A stretch of DNA of 64,000 nucleotides from Craurococcus roseus (GTDB lineage Bacteria > Pseudomonadota > Alphaproteobacteria > Acetobacterales > Acetobacteraceae). Where the stretch lies: positions 62,001 through 126,000 of the forward strand of contig NZ_BAAAFZ010000028.1 of the NCBI RefSeq assembly GCF_039523795.1. Direction: 5' to 3'. The notes beneath the pieces were generated by a model, which was given only the letters and a program-made list of their open reading frames with translations, had not been told where the DNA came from and did not search any database. Numbering within the stretch: the stretch's first letter is position 1; the number at the start of each line of letters is the position of its first letter. The position numbers were made by a program, and so were the translations under genes. Below are positions 1-7,740 of this stretch, one piece after another.

Positions 1-53
1 AGGCCGAGGCCCATCAGGAACAGGAGCGCGGTGGCGAGGATCCATTCACTCAT
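1..53 (-). CDS. Partial membrane protein, N-terminus only
   Basis: Only the first 17 codons lie in the window; the gene runs off the left edge. It reads MSEWILATALLFLMGLG, a short polar start followed by a hydrophobic stretch that looks like a first transmembrane helix or signal anchor. The start is supported by a GGAGGT Shine-Dalgarno seven bases before the ATG at 53. It lies downstream of, and on the same strand as, the carboxylase subunit. The opening resembles the first helix of TRAP-type DctM permeases, but 17 residues are not enough to name a family. Confidence 0.5.
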   Translation of the reverse strand, partial: MSEWILATALLFLMGLG

Positions 54-240
54 CGGGCTGACCTCCGGAACCACCACCCAACGCGGCGCAGAGGCTTTGA
101 GTTTCTATATCGAAATGACAACCGCCATCACACGTCCGGGCGCGCAACGCCGCCGCACCTCAAGCCATCTTTCTTGCATATACAATATCTTATGGCAAAA
201 ACGTGAGAGCTAAAGTGATCTATCAACCTCACCGCCCGCA
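54..240. other. Intergenic region with AT-rich promoter-like stretch
   Basis: This 187-base gap separates the carboxylase gene from the partial membrane protein. It contains an AT-rich stretch at about 175-200, unusual in this GC-rich window, that could carry the promoter of the minus-strand gene starting at 53. I see no terminator hairpin or RNA gene. The ten bases CATAAGATAT read on the minus strand here also occur in the AT-rich stretch near 22570; this may be chance. Confidence 0.35.
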
Positions 241-1800
241 TCAAGGCCTGAGCGCGAACCGCCTCTGCCCCGGTTCGAGCAGCTTCTCAGCCAAGCCCGC
301 GAACTCGCAGAGAAGACGCCGGGTGCGCCGCGGGTCGATGATCTCCTCCACCCAGAATGCCTCCGCCGTGCGGAACGGGCTCCGCAGCTTGCTCAACCGC
401 TCCTCGATCTCCGCGAGCTTCGCCGCCCGGTCCGGCGCGGCATCGATCTCCGCCCGGTACGCCGCCTCGATCCCGCCCTCCAGCGGCAGCGACCCCCACC
501 GCGCCGAGGGCCAGGCGTAGCGGATGGAGAACCGCCCCGCCGGCTGGTGGACCACGCCGGCCACCCCGAAGGCGTTCCGGAGGATCACCGTGCACCACGG
601 CACCGTGGACTGGTTCACCGCCGCCATGGCCCGTACGCCCCAGCGGATGGTCGCTGCCCGTTCCGCCTCCAGCCCGACCATGAAGCCCGGGCAGTCCATC
701 AGGTAGACGACCGGCAGGTGGAAGGTCTCGGCCAGGTCCACGAAGCGCACCACCTTGGCGCAGGCGTCCGCCGTCCAGGCCCCGGCGAAGTGGAACGGGT
801 CGCCCGCCAGCACCGCCACCGGCAGCCCATCGAGCCGCGCCAGCCCGGTGAACACCGGCCGCCCGAACCACCGTCCCAGCTCGAACACGCTGCCGCGATC
901 GCACACCGCCTCGACGATCGGCCGCACCTTGTACGGCCGCCGGTGGTCGCGCGGGATGGCGGAAAGCAGCCACCCGTCCTCCCGCCCCGGGTCGTCGGCC
1001 GAGGGCTGTCGCGGCGGCAGCTCCCACACGGAGGAGGGGAGGTAGGAGAGGAACCGCCGCGCCGCCTCGAAGGCCGCCTCCTCGTTGTCCACCGCGTGGT
1101 CCACGGCGCCGGCGCCGGTCTGGATCTCCCAGCCGCCCAACTCCTCCTTGGAGCGCGGCTCGCCCAGCGCCGCCACCACCGGCGGCCCGGCCACGAACAT
1201 CGCCGAGCTGTCCTTGGTCATCACCGAGTAGTGGCTCGCCGCCAGCCGCGCCGCGCCCAGCCCCGCCACCGAGCCGAGCCCGAGCGCCACCACCGGCACC
1301 CGCGACAGGTTGTCGCCCGTGTGGTGGTACAGCCACGTCCCGCCGATGCCGCCCGGCAGGTTGGCCCGCCCTGTGGTCTCGATGGTCTTGACCGAGCCGC
1401 CGCCGCCCGAGCCCTCGATGATGCGCACGATCGGCAGCCGCAGGTCGGCCGCCATGCGCTCCGCCATGATCGGCTTGTCGCGGATGGTGGCGTCGGCGCT
1501 GCCGCCCCGCACGGTGAAGTCGTCGCCCACCACCACGACAGGCCGCCCGGCGACCAGCCCCCGGCCCATCACGCAGTTCGACGGCGTGAAGCCCCGGAGG
1601 TCGCCCTTCTCGTCGTAGGACGCCCGCCCGGCGATCGCGCCGATCTCGTGGAAGGAGCCGGCGTCGAGCAGCCGCTCGATCCGCTCCCGCACGGTGAGCC
1701 GCCCGCCGTCGTGCTGGCGCTTCACCTTGTCCGGCCCGCCCATGGCGCGCGCCAGCGCCTCCCGCCGGGCCAGCTCGTCGAGTTCCGGTTGCCAACTCAT
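241..1800 (-). CDS. Acyl-CoA carboxylase, carboxyltransferase (beta) subunit
   Basis: A 519-residue carboxyltransferase of the propionyl-/acetyl-/methylcrotonyl-CoA carboxylase type, which moves a carboxyl group from biotin to an acyl-CoA in the cytoplasm. The N-terminal half shows the RLTVRERIERLLD opening, the VVGDDFTVRGGS segment and the glycine-rich EGSGGGGSVKT loop. The C-terminal half has the second crotonase-like fold with YLMDCPGFMVG and RNAFGVAG. The ATG at 1800 (MSWQPELDEL) is chosen over an in-frame GTG at 1839 because family members begin close to this residue. No biotin carboxylase or biotin carrier gene is in the window, so the acyl-CoA substrate cannot be assigned. Confidence 0.88.
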   Translation of the reverse strand: MSWQPELDELARREALARAMGGPDKVKRQHDGGRLTVRERIERLLDAGSFHEIGAIAGRASYDEKGDLRGFTPSNCVMGRGLVAGRPVVVVGDDFTVRGGSADATIRDKPIMAERMAADLRLPIVRIIEGSGGGGSVKTIETTGRANLPGGIGGTWLYHHTGDNLSRVPVVALGLGSVAGLGAARLAASHYSVMTKDSSAMFVAGPPVVAALGEPRSKEELGGWEIQTGAGAVDHAVDNEEAAFEAARRFLSYLPSSVWELPPRQPSADDPGREDGWLLSAIPRDHRRPYKVRPIVEAVCDRGSVFELGRWFGRPVFTGLARLDGLPVAVLAGDPFHFAGAWTADACAKVVRFVDLAETFHLPVVYLMDCPGFMVGLEAERAATIRWGVRAMAAVNQSTVPWCTVILRNAFGVAGVVHQPAGRFSIRYAWPSARWGSLPLEGGIEAAYRAEIDAAPDRAAKLAEIEERLSKLRSPFRTAEAFWVEEIIDPRRTRRLLCEFAGLAEKLLEPGQRRFALRP

Positions 1801-1898
1801 CCGCCGCCGCGCTCCTCGCCTTGACGGCGATTTGACCACGGCGGGGCGGGCGAGGGGAGGGTGCGGCGCGGCCGGTCCGGCCGTGCTATCGTGCCATC

Positions 1899-2444
1899 AT
1901 GAGCGCGTCGCTGAAGCCGCTGACCTTGGACGAGTTCCTCGCCTGGGAACGCACCCAGCCGGTGCGCTACGAGTTCGACGGCACGCAGCCCGTGGCGATG
2001 ACGGGCGGCACCATCGCCGCCGACCGCGTCGCCCGGCGCCTGCTGCGAGCGCTCGACGGGCGACTCAAGCCGCCCTGCGAAGCCTTCGGCGAGAACGTGA
2101 AGGTGCTGACGCCCACCGGGCGCGTCCGCTACCCGGACGTGAAGGTGGCCTGCGGCGACTTCGACCCGACCGACGATCGCGTGGACCCGGTGGTGGTGTT
2201 CGAGGTGCTATCGCCGACCACGGAGATGACCGACCGCCGCGTGAAATCGGCCGAGTACGCGTCCATCCCCAGCGTGATGGCCTATGTCCTCCTCGCGCAA
2301 GACCGCCCAGCGGCGACCGTGCTGCGCCGCGCATCGGGGTGGGAGCCGGAGGAGATCGAAGGGGCTGAGGCCGTGTTTGATCTACCGGAGATCGGCGTCG
2401 CGTTTCGCCTGACCGAACTCCACGCGGACGCCGGCGGGGTCTGA
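1899..2444 (+). CDS. Uma2 family (DUF820) putative endonuclease
   Basis: A 181-residue protein of the Uma2/DUF820 family, which has a PD-(D/E)xK nuclease fold. The likely catalytic residues are D80 in RYPDVKV, E102 in VVFEVLSPT and K116 in RRVKSAEY, in the usual order and spacing. The N-terminal MSASLKPLTLDEFLAWE and RYEFDG segments are also typical. Cellular roles are poorly known; the family is often multicopy and mobile. The stop abuts the stop of the convergent ribbon-helix-helix gene (2444/2445). A stop-interrupted copy of its first 30 or so codons lies at 2825, so the gene was duplicated locally. Confidence 0.85.
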   Translation: MSASLKPLTLDEFLAWERTQPVRYEFDGTQPVAMTGGTIAADRVARRLLRALDGRLKPPCEAFGENVKVLTPTGRVRYPDVKVACGDFDPTDDRVDPVVVFEVLSPTTEMTDRRVKSAEYASIPSVMAYVLLAQDRPAATVLRRASGWEPEEIEGAEAVFDLPEIGVAFRLTELHADAGGV

Positions 2445-2744
2445 TCAGCCTCGACATTCCGGAGGCGCCGCGTCGGCCTCTCCGGCTTCCAGCCGCGCCA
2501 GCCAAGCGTCCACAGCCTCGCCCGTCGCCTGCCGGCCCGTGGCCTCGTACTCGGCCCAGGCCGCGAGCGCATCGGTGCGCAACCGTTCCCGCGCTTCCTC
2601 CCGCGCGAGGTACTGGGCAATGGCCTCGCGCATGAGCCAATTCGGCGTGCGGCGCCGTGAGTCGGCGAGCCGCCGCAGCCGGTCGCGCAACTCGGGATCG
2701 AGCTTGAGGCTCGTCGTGACGGCGCCGGACGACGGTGCGGCCAT
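2445..2744 (-). CDS. Ribbon-helix-helix (CopG/Arc-type) regulator, possible antitoxin
   Basis: A 99-residue small DNA-binding protein. Residues about 10-55 fit a ribbon-helix-helix domain: a TTSLKLDPELRDRL strand and helix, then RRTPNWLMREAIAQYL, followed by a charged alpha-helical tail. Such proteins act as autorepressing antitoxins or plasmid regulators. The ATG at 2744 is preferred; an in-frame GTG at 2765 would add seven residues but would place the start inside the palindrome at 2749-2765. It is tail-to-tail with the Uma2 gene and divergent from the Uma2 remnant. No classical RelE or VapC toxin is beside it. Confidence 0.75.
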   Translation of the reverse strand: MAAPSSGAVTTSLKLDPELRDRLRRLADSRRRTPNWLMREAIAQYLAREEARERLRTDALAAWAEYEATGRQATGEAVDAWLARLEAGEADAAPPECRG

Positions 2745-2748
2745 GTTG

Positions 2749-2765
2749 GTGTTACCAGGTGACAC
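2749..2765. promoter_or_regulatory. 17-bp near-perfect palindrome, candidate operator
   Basis: GTGTTACC-A-GGTGACAC is an inverted repeat of two 8-base arms around one base, with a single mismatch. It sits just before the ATG of the ribbon-helix-helix gene and between that gene and the divergent Uma2 remnant. This is where an autoregulatory site for a ribbon-helix-helix repressor would be expected. The palindrome is seen; the binding role is inferred. Confidence 0.55.
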
Positions 2766-2824
2766 TTACACCCGAGCCGCCCAGGTCTGCCACCTCGGCT
2801 TATCGGCCTGTGCTACCATACCGT

Positions 2825-2908
2825 ATGAGCGCGTCGTTCAAGCCGCTAACCTCGGAAAGGTTCCTGGCTTGGGAGCGCGTTTAGCCGGTGCGCTACGAGT
2901 TCGACGGC
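2825..2908 (+). pseudogene. Remnant of a second Uma2-family gene
   Basis: The stretch starts ATGAGCGCGTCG and closely follows the first codons of the Uma2 gene at 1899 (MSASFKPLTSERFLAWERV, then PVRYEFDG). An in-frame TAG at 2882-2884 replaces the glutamine codon of the intact copy. Clear similarity ends at about 2908, where unrelated sequence begins. The bases just upstream of the ATG also resemble those before the intact gene, so the duplication included its leader. This is a truncated, stop-interrupted duplicate. Confidence 0.8.
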
Positions 2909-2998
2909 TGTAGCCCGAAGCTGTCCGCGATGACGGCGCGCCCGGCCGAGAGCGGAGCGGTCGGATCGCCGCCACGCCGCCGCGGTGCTCGTCAGGTG

Positions 2999-3637
2999 AT
3001 GCCCGAGCCGCGCTTCTACGAACTGGAAGCCAAGGTCATGCGGCAGTGGCCCGGCGTCGAGTGGGTGAACCGGGTGGGGCACGGCCGCGCGCCGAACGCG
3101 CCGGGGCCCGACCCTTACGGGCACGTCGGCGGCGGCCGAGGCTGGGACTGCTGGCCCATGAAGGGCGAGCCGACGCCCGTGTTCCGCACCAGGCAGCGCC
3201 ACGCCGAGCGCCTGGCCGACGCCTGCTACTTCGCCGGCCCTTCCTGGCTGCTCGCCTCGGCGGGCCTCGCCGGGCTGCTGCGTGGGCTGCAGCGCGGGGA
3301 CGTCGAGCTGCTGCCCGTCGAGGTGCGGCTGGGCGACGGCACGGCGCTGCCGGTGGGCGCGTTCTGCATGGTGGATGTGACGCGCCTGGTGCCGGCCTAC
3401 GACGCCGGCGCGATGGGGCGGCGCATCGTCCACGAACCGGTAGGCCGCCGCTACGACCCGGACCTGCCCGCGCGCCCCTTGCTGCGGCCGGACATCCCGG
3501 ACGGGCTGAACCTGTTCCGCGACGAGGTGTCACCCGTCAGCATGTACGCCTCGCGCGCGGTCCGCGACGCCTGCCGCGCGGCCAAGTACACGCGCAGCCT
3601 GGACTTCCTCCCTGCCGAGACCTCGCAGCGGCGCTGA
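2999..3637 (+). CDS. Imm11-like (DUF1629-type) protein
   Basis: A 212-residue soluble protein. Its central part (LLRGLQRGDVELLPVEV, then FCMVDVTRLVPAYDA) and its end (GLNLFRDEVSPVSMYASRAVRDA and SLDFLP) follow the layout of Imm11/DUF1629 proteins. Many of these are immunity proteins of polymorphic toxin systems. The ATG at 2999 (MPEPRFYELE) is the first plausible start; the reading frame is open further upstream through the Uma2 remnant, but that stretch is not protein-like. No polymorphic toxin is seen nearby, so it may be an orphan. The family call rests on pattern recognition only. Confidence 0.5.
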   Translation: MPEPRFYELEAKVMRQWPGVEWVNRVGHGRAPNAPGPDPYGHVGGGRGWDCWPMKGEPTPVFRTRQRHAERLADACYFAGPSWLLASAGLAGLLRGLQRGDVELLPVEVRLGDGTALPVGAFCMVDVTRLVPAYDAGAMGRRIVHEPVGRRYDPDLPARPLLRPDIPDGLNLFRDEVSPVSMYASRAVRDACRAAKYTRSLDFLPAETSQRR

Positions 3638-3832
3638 GCCAAACTCCCAAAAGGAAGCCAAGTCCTGTTTGAGCTTGAGCAGCCGTTGAAGTCACCGACC
3701 GATAGATCTGTTTGAAAGCCCCACTACTTCCAAGGCAGGATGGTTGCAGCGGTGGAGGCAGCATCAGAGACCCCTTTGGCCCACCCGCCTCGCCACCCTA
3801 TCTCTTCCCCAACTACGGAGGAGGACCAAAGC
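3638..3832. other. Intergenic region before the thiolase
   Basis: A 195-base gap with moderately lower GC than its surroundings. It ends in a strong purine-rich Shine-Dalgarno (GGAGGAGG) before the thiolase ATG. I see no convincing hairpin terminator or regulatory palindrome. Confidence 0.4.
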
Positions 3833-5026
3833 ATGTCGGACGCCAGGAGCGGCACCCCGGAAGCCTGCATCGTCGGCTGGGCGCACTCGCCCTTCGGCAA
3901 GCTCGACGAGCCCGACCTCGAATCACTGCTCGCCCGCGTCGGCCGCGCCGCCATCGAGGACGCCGGCATCGAGCCCTCCGAGGTGGACGCCGGCTTCGTC
4001 GGCGTGTTCGGCGAGGGCTTCACCCCGCAGGGCTTCCCGTCCTCGCTCGTCCTCCAATCCATCCCGGAGCTGCGCTTCAAGCCGATCACCCGGTTCGAGA
4101 ACGCCTGCGCCACCGGCAGCGCCGCCATCCACGGCGCGCTCGACTTCCTCGCCGCCAAGCGCGGCCGCTTCGCCCTCGTCCTCGGCGCCGAGAAGATGAC
4201 CGCGACCCCCGGCCCCAAGGTCGGCGACATCCTGCTCTCCGCCAGCTACCGCAAGACCGAGCAGGACATCCGGGGCGGCTTCGCCGGCGTCTTCGCCCGC
4301 ATCGCCGAGAGCTACTTCCAGCGCCACGGCGACCAGTCGGACGCGCTCGCCGCCATCGCCGCCAAGAACCACAAGAACGGCGTGGACAACCCCTGGGCGC
4401 AGATGCGCAAGGACCTCGGCTTCGAGTTCTGCCGCCGCGAGAGCGAGAAGAACCCCTTCGTCGCCCCGCCGCTCAAGCGCACCGACTGCTCTTTGGTCTC
4501 GGACGGCGCCGCCGCCCTGGTCATCACCGACGCCGAGACGGCCCGCGCCATGGGCAAGGCCGTCCGCTTCCGCGCCGCCGTGCAGGTGAACGACCTGCTG
4601 CCCATCGCCGCCCGCGAGATCACCCGCTTCGAAGGCCCGGCCGAGGCCTGGAAGCGCGCCCTGGACCAAGCCGGCCTGAAGGGCGTCACCGACCTCTCCT
4701 TCGTCGAGACGCACGACTGCTTCACCATCGCCGAGCTGATCGAGTACGAGGCGATGGGCCTGGCGCCGGAAGGGCAGGGCGCCCGCGCCGCGCTGGAGGG
4801 CTGGACCGCCAAGGACGGCAAGCTCCCGGTCAACCGCTCCGGCGGGCTGAAGAGCAAGGGCCACCCCATCGGCGCCACCGGCGTTTCCATGCACGCGCTG
4901 ACGGCGATGCAGCTCACCGGCCAGGCCGGTGCGATGCAACTGCCCAAGGCCGACCTCGGCGGCGTCTTCAACATGGGTGGCGCCGCGGTGGCCAATTACG
5001 TCTCCATCCTCGAACGCGCGCAGTGA
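3833..5026 (+). CDS. Thiolase-family acetyl-CoA acetyltransferase (SCP-x-like)
   Basis: A 397-residue thiolase-fold enzyme, probably acting in thiolytic cleavage or condensation of acyl-CoAs. The nucleophile is C92 in ENACATGSA, the catalytic histidine lies in GHPIGATG near the C-terminus, and THDCF matches the extra conserved motif of the SCP-x/lipid-transfer-like subgroup. The start at 3833 is set by GGAGGAGG seven bases upstream; an in-frame GTG at 3740 would add an unlikely 31-residue tail. The stop overlaps the cutA start (GTGA), so the two are probably co-transcribed. Confidence 0.88.
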   Translation: MSDARSGTPEACIVGWAHSPFGKLDEPDLESLLARVGRAAIEDAGIEPSEVDAGFVGVFGEGFTPQGFPSSLVLQSIPELRFKPITRFENACATGSAAIHGALDFLAAKRGRFALVLGAEKMTATPGPKVGDILLSASYRKTEQDIRGGFAGVFARIAESYFQRHGDQSDALAAIAAKNHKNGVDNPWAQMRKDLGFEFCRRESEKNPFVAPPLKRTDCSLVSDGAAALVITDAETARAMGKAVRFRAAVQVNDLLPIAAREITRFEGPAEAWKRALDQAGLKGVTDLSFVETHDCFTIAELIEYEAMGLAPEGQGARAALEGWTAKDGKLPVNRSGGLKSKGHPIGATGVSMHALTAMQLTGQAGAMQLPKADLGGVFNMGGAAVANYVSILERAQ

Positions 5027-5370
5027 CGACCGAAGGCGACCAGGTCCTCTCCGTCTACGTCACCGCCGCCGACGCCGAAGAAGCGCGGCGGATCGGCCGC
5101 GCGCTGGTGGAAGAGAACCTGGCCGCCTGCGTCAACATCCTCCCCGGCCACACCGCCATCTACCGCTGGGAAGGAAAGGTGGAAGAGGGCGCCGAGTGCG
5201 CCTTCCTCGCCAAGACCACGGCGGGGCGCTTCGACGCGCTCCGGGCCCGTGTCCGCGCCCTGCACAGCTACGACCTGCCCTGCATCGTCGCCTTCCCGGC
5301 CGAGGCGGGCGACCCGGAGTTCCTCGATTGGGTGCGCGCCGGCGTCGTCCCGCAGCGAGCCCCGCCGTAG
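5023..5370 (+). CDS. cutA: CutA1 divalent-cation tolerance protein
   Basis: A 115-residue CutA1-family protein, a small trimeric cytoplasmic protein with a ferredoxin-like fold linked to copper and other divalent-metal tolerance. Typical segments are EARRIGRALVEENLAACVN, the YRWEGKVEEGAE strand and SYDLPCIVAFP near the end. The length is normal. It starts at a GTG that overlaps the thiolase stop by four bases, which suggests translational coupling rather than a functional link. Confidence 0.9.
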   Translation: MTTEGDQVLSVYVTAADAEEARRIGRALVEENLAACVNILPGHTAIYRWEGKVEEGAECAFLAKTTAGRFDALRARVRALHSYDLPCIVAFPAEAGDPEFLDWVRAGVVPQRAPP

Positions 5371-6145
5371 GCCGCCGGCGGGAATGCCTCGCCAAACCGG
5401 AACAAAAATGGTACAATCACTTCGCAAGATGGCGGAGGCGAGCCCTTGGTCGGAAACCCGTCGAGCCCGATGCGAAGCCCCGGGAGTCGCCATCTCCAAG
5501 GCCAACGCCACGGCCTGGCGCCATCGCGCCCGATCGCGGCAGGAGCGCCCAACCCGGCCGCCGCCGGCGGGACCGGAGCATTTGCCCGAAAGCAGCAAAA
5601 TCCACCGCGCAACCGGCCAAGCGGCCACGCGAAGAGCGGACGCGGCGATAGGGCCCGATGGCTGGGCCGGAGCGGCACCAGGATGCCGGACCCTTGCCGC
5701 GCCAAGCCCGGCCTTTTGTCCGAAAGCGGCAAGAGGCGGCGCGTCGATGCGGCAGCCTGGCCGGGCCAGGGGGAGCAGGGCACGCCACGCCCGCGCCGCA
5801 TCGGGTCTGGGCTTTTGTCCGAAAGCGACGAAAGGCTTCGTGGGAGCAGCGATCCCATGAAGCGGAAGCCGGACGCGGCCTCACGGGCCGGCGGCCGAGC
5901 CGCGGCGAAACCGGCGCGGCACGCTCGCCCGGCGCCGAAGCCGAGCATTCGTCCGAAAGCGGCAAAAGACGACCGAGGACCAGCCAGGCGAACAGCGCAC
6001 CCCGGGTACGCCGCGAAGGGCCGGCCGGAGCCGAAACTTTTGTCCGGAAGCCGCTTGAGCCGGCGAGGCGGAGCCGGCGAGGCGGCGCCGGAGCGGCGGC
6101 CGTGCCGGGCCACCGGCCTCCGCGCGGGATGAAGGACGGGTCGCA
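5371..6145. repeat. 775-bp gene-free gap with six copies of a short interspersed repeat
   Basis: No credible gene lies in this gap; its apparent reading frames change frame between repeats and match no family. Six variants of the core TTTGTCCGAAAGC occur in the same orientation at 5446, 5581, 5715, 5814, 5948 and 6039. Start-to-start spacing is 135, 134, 99, 134 and 91 bases. Copies at 5715, 5814 and 5948 extend to the right with GGCAAGAGG-like or GACGAAAGG-like bases. A weaker relative (GCGGCAAGAGGCG) occurs near 57618 in another gap. It looks like an intergenic repeat family; its function is unknown. Confidence 0.7.
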
Positions 6146-7087
6146 ATGGACGATCCTTACAAGATACTGGGCGTCGAGCGCACCGCCTCCGCGGACGAGA
6201 TCCGCAAGGCCTATCGCACTCTCGCCAAGCGCTGGCACCCGGACACCAACCCGGACAAGCCGGAGGCCGAAGCGCGCTTCAAGGCGGTCAGCGCCGCCTA
6301 CGCCCTGTTGTCCGATCCCGACCAGCGCGCCCGCTTCGACCGCGGCGAGATCGACGCCTCCGGTGCCGAACGCGCCCCGCCTCCTCCCCCGGGCGCCGGC
6401 GGCGGGTGGCGAGACTGGGCCGACGCCCCGGGCGGCGCCCGCTACCGCTCCTCCGCGGGCGGCTTCGGCGATTACTTCGACGAGTCCGACCTGGAAGACT
6501 TCCTGTCCCGCGCCTTCGGCGGCGCGGCCGGAGGGCGCGGCGGCGCCCCGCGCGGCCCGAGGCGCGGCGCCGACGTGCGGGCGTCCTTGCAGGTGTCCTT
6601 CCTCGACGCGGCGCGCGGCGCCTCGCGCGAAGTCACGCTGCCGGACGGCCGCGCCGTGCGCCTTTCCATCCCCAAAGGCGCCGAAACCGGCACTGTGCTC
6701 CGCCTCGCCGGCCAAGGGATGCCCGGCACCGGCGAGGGCGCCCCGGCGGGCGACCTCCTGGCCGTGCTCGAAGTCCAGCCGCACCGCTTCTTCCGCCGCG
6801 AAGGCAACGACATCGTGGTCGACCTTCCCGTGACGCTGAAGGAAGCGGTGCTCGGCGCCAGGGTGGAGGTGCCCACGGTGGACGGCCCGGTGACGCTGAC
6901 CGTCCCGCCCCGCTCGGGCGAGGGCACGCGCCTCCGCCTGCGCGGACGCGGCGTGAACGGCGGCCACCAATACGTTGTCCTCAAACCAATTCTCCCGACC
7001 GAACCGGAGCCCGAGTTGGAGGAGTTCCTGAAACGTTGGGCCTCGCGCGACGCGCGCGACCCCCGCGCCGGGATGCTCGCGCCATGA
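6146..7087 (+). CDS. cbpA: DnaJ-class co-chaperone, CbpA type
   Basis: A 313-residue Hsp40. An N-terminal J domain (residues 1-70) carries the HPD motif at 31-33, which stimulates DnaK ATPase. A Gly/Pro-rich linker follows (about 70-135) and then two C-terminal substrate-binding beta domains from about 145. There is no CxxCxGxG zinc-finger region, which separates it from DnaJ proper and fits CbpA/DjlA-like proteins. The next gene overlaps by ATGA and encodes the CbpM-like partner, which supports the CbpA assignment. Confidence 0.88.
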   Translation: MDDPYKILGVERTASADEIRKAYRTLAKRWHPDTNPDKPEAEARFKAVSAAYALLSDPDQRARFDRGEIDASGAERAPPPPPGAGGGWRDWADAPGGARYRSSAGGFGDYFDESDLEDFLSRAFGGAAGGRGGAPRGPRRGADVRASLQVSFLDAARGASREVTLPDGRAVRLSIPKGAETGTVLRLAGQGMPGTGEGAPAGDLLAVLEVQPHRFFRREGNDIVVDLPVTLKEAVLGARVEVPTVDGPVTLTVPPRSGEGTRLRLRGRGVNGGHQYVVLKPILPTEPEPELEEFLKRWASRDARDPRAGMLAP

Positions 7088-7416
7088 TCGCGCTGGAAAC
7101 GGTGGCCGAGCGCTTCCCGCAGCTCGCGCCCGACGAGCTGACGCTTTGGATCCAGCGCCGTTGGGTCCGCGCCGAGCGCGGCCCGGACGGTGCGTGGCGC
7201 CTGACCGAGATGGACGTGGCCCGCGTCGGCCTCCTGGTGGAACTCCGCGTCACCTTGGAGGTGACGGAGGACCTGATCCCGCTCGTGCTGTCGCTCATCG
7301 ACCAGCTCTACGACGCCCGCCGCGCCGTCCGCGCCCTCCTCGCCGCCCTGGACGAGCAGCCGGCGGAGGTGCGCCGGGCGGTGCTGGCAGCGGCGCGGCA
7401 GGAACCGCACAGGTGA
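7084..7416 (+). CDS. CbpM-like chaperone modulator (MerR-type HTH fold)
   Basis: A 110-residue protein with an N-terminal MerR-like helical segment (ERFPQLAPDELTLWIQRRWV) and a later helix-rich dimerisation region (VTEDLIPLVLSLIDQLYDAR). This is the pattern of CbpM/YccV-like modulators, which bind the J domain of CbpA and inhibit it. The start ATG overlaps the stop of the CbpA gene in an ATGA, as in other cbpA-cbpM pairs. The call rests mainly on the neighbour and fold pattern. Confidence 0.75.
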   Translation: MIALETVAERFPQLAPDELTLWIQRRWVRAERGPDGAWRLTEMDVARVGLLVELRVTLEVTEDLIPLVLSLIDQLYDARRAVRALLAALDEQPAEVRRAVLAAARQEPHR

Positions 7417-7457
7417 CGCCGCCCGCGAGGCGCCGCGACGGCAGAACCGCAGGCACG

Positions 7458-7740
7458 GTCCGCGGCCCGGCCCGTCGCTCGACGGTGAATCGCGCCTCCG
7501 CGGCGCCGGACCAGCAGCGCCGCCGACGCGTGCGGTCGCCCCGGGCGGCGGGCCGAGCCCGCGGCAAGACGCATACGTTGGCTGTGGGCCGCGCCTCCGC
7601 GGCAATGGACCAGCGTCTCCCCCGCCTGCGGTCGCTCCCGCCGACGGGCTTGGTCCGCGGCGCGGCCTACCCCTTCACGGTGGACCGCACCTCCGCCGCG
7701 ATGGACCGGAGCGCCGCCTCCGCGTGCAGCTTGGTGCCGT
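7458..7740. repeat. Three decayed tandem repeats of about 97 bp
   Basis: Three imperfect copies begin near 7458, 7557 and 7653. Each contains a block like GCGCCTCCGCGGCAATGGAC, then AGCGCCGCCNCCGCGTGCGG, and ends with GGTCCGCGGC. The third copy overlaps the 3' end of the minus-strand PAP2 gene, whose stop is at 7667-7669. The first two lie in the gap after the CbpM-like gene. The simplest reading is local duplication of the PAP2 3' end, with the outer copies decaying. Confidence 0.65.

Noticed and set aside
31..213. A 60-codon plus-strand frame at the left edge
   Set aside because: It overlaps the partial minus-strand membrane-protein start, which has a good ribosome site, and has no recognisable features.
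5446..6051. Possible CRISPR array in the repeat-bearing gap
   Set aside because: The repeat core is only about 13 bases, imperfect, and spaced 91-135 bases apart, with no cas genes nearby.
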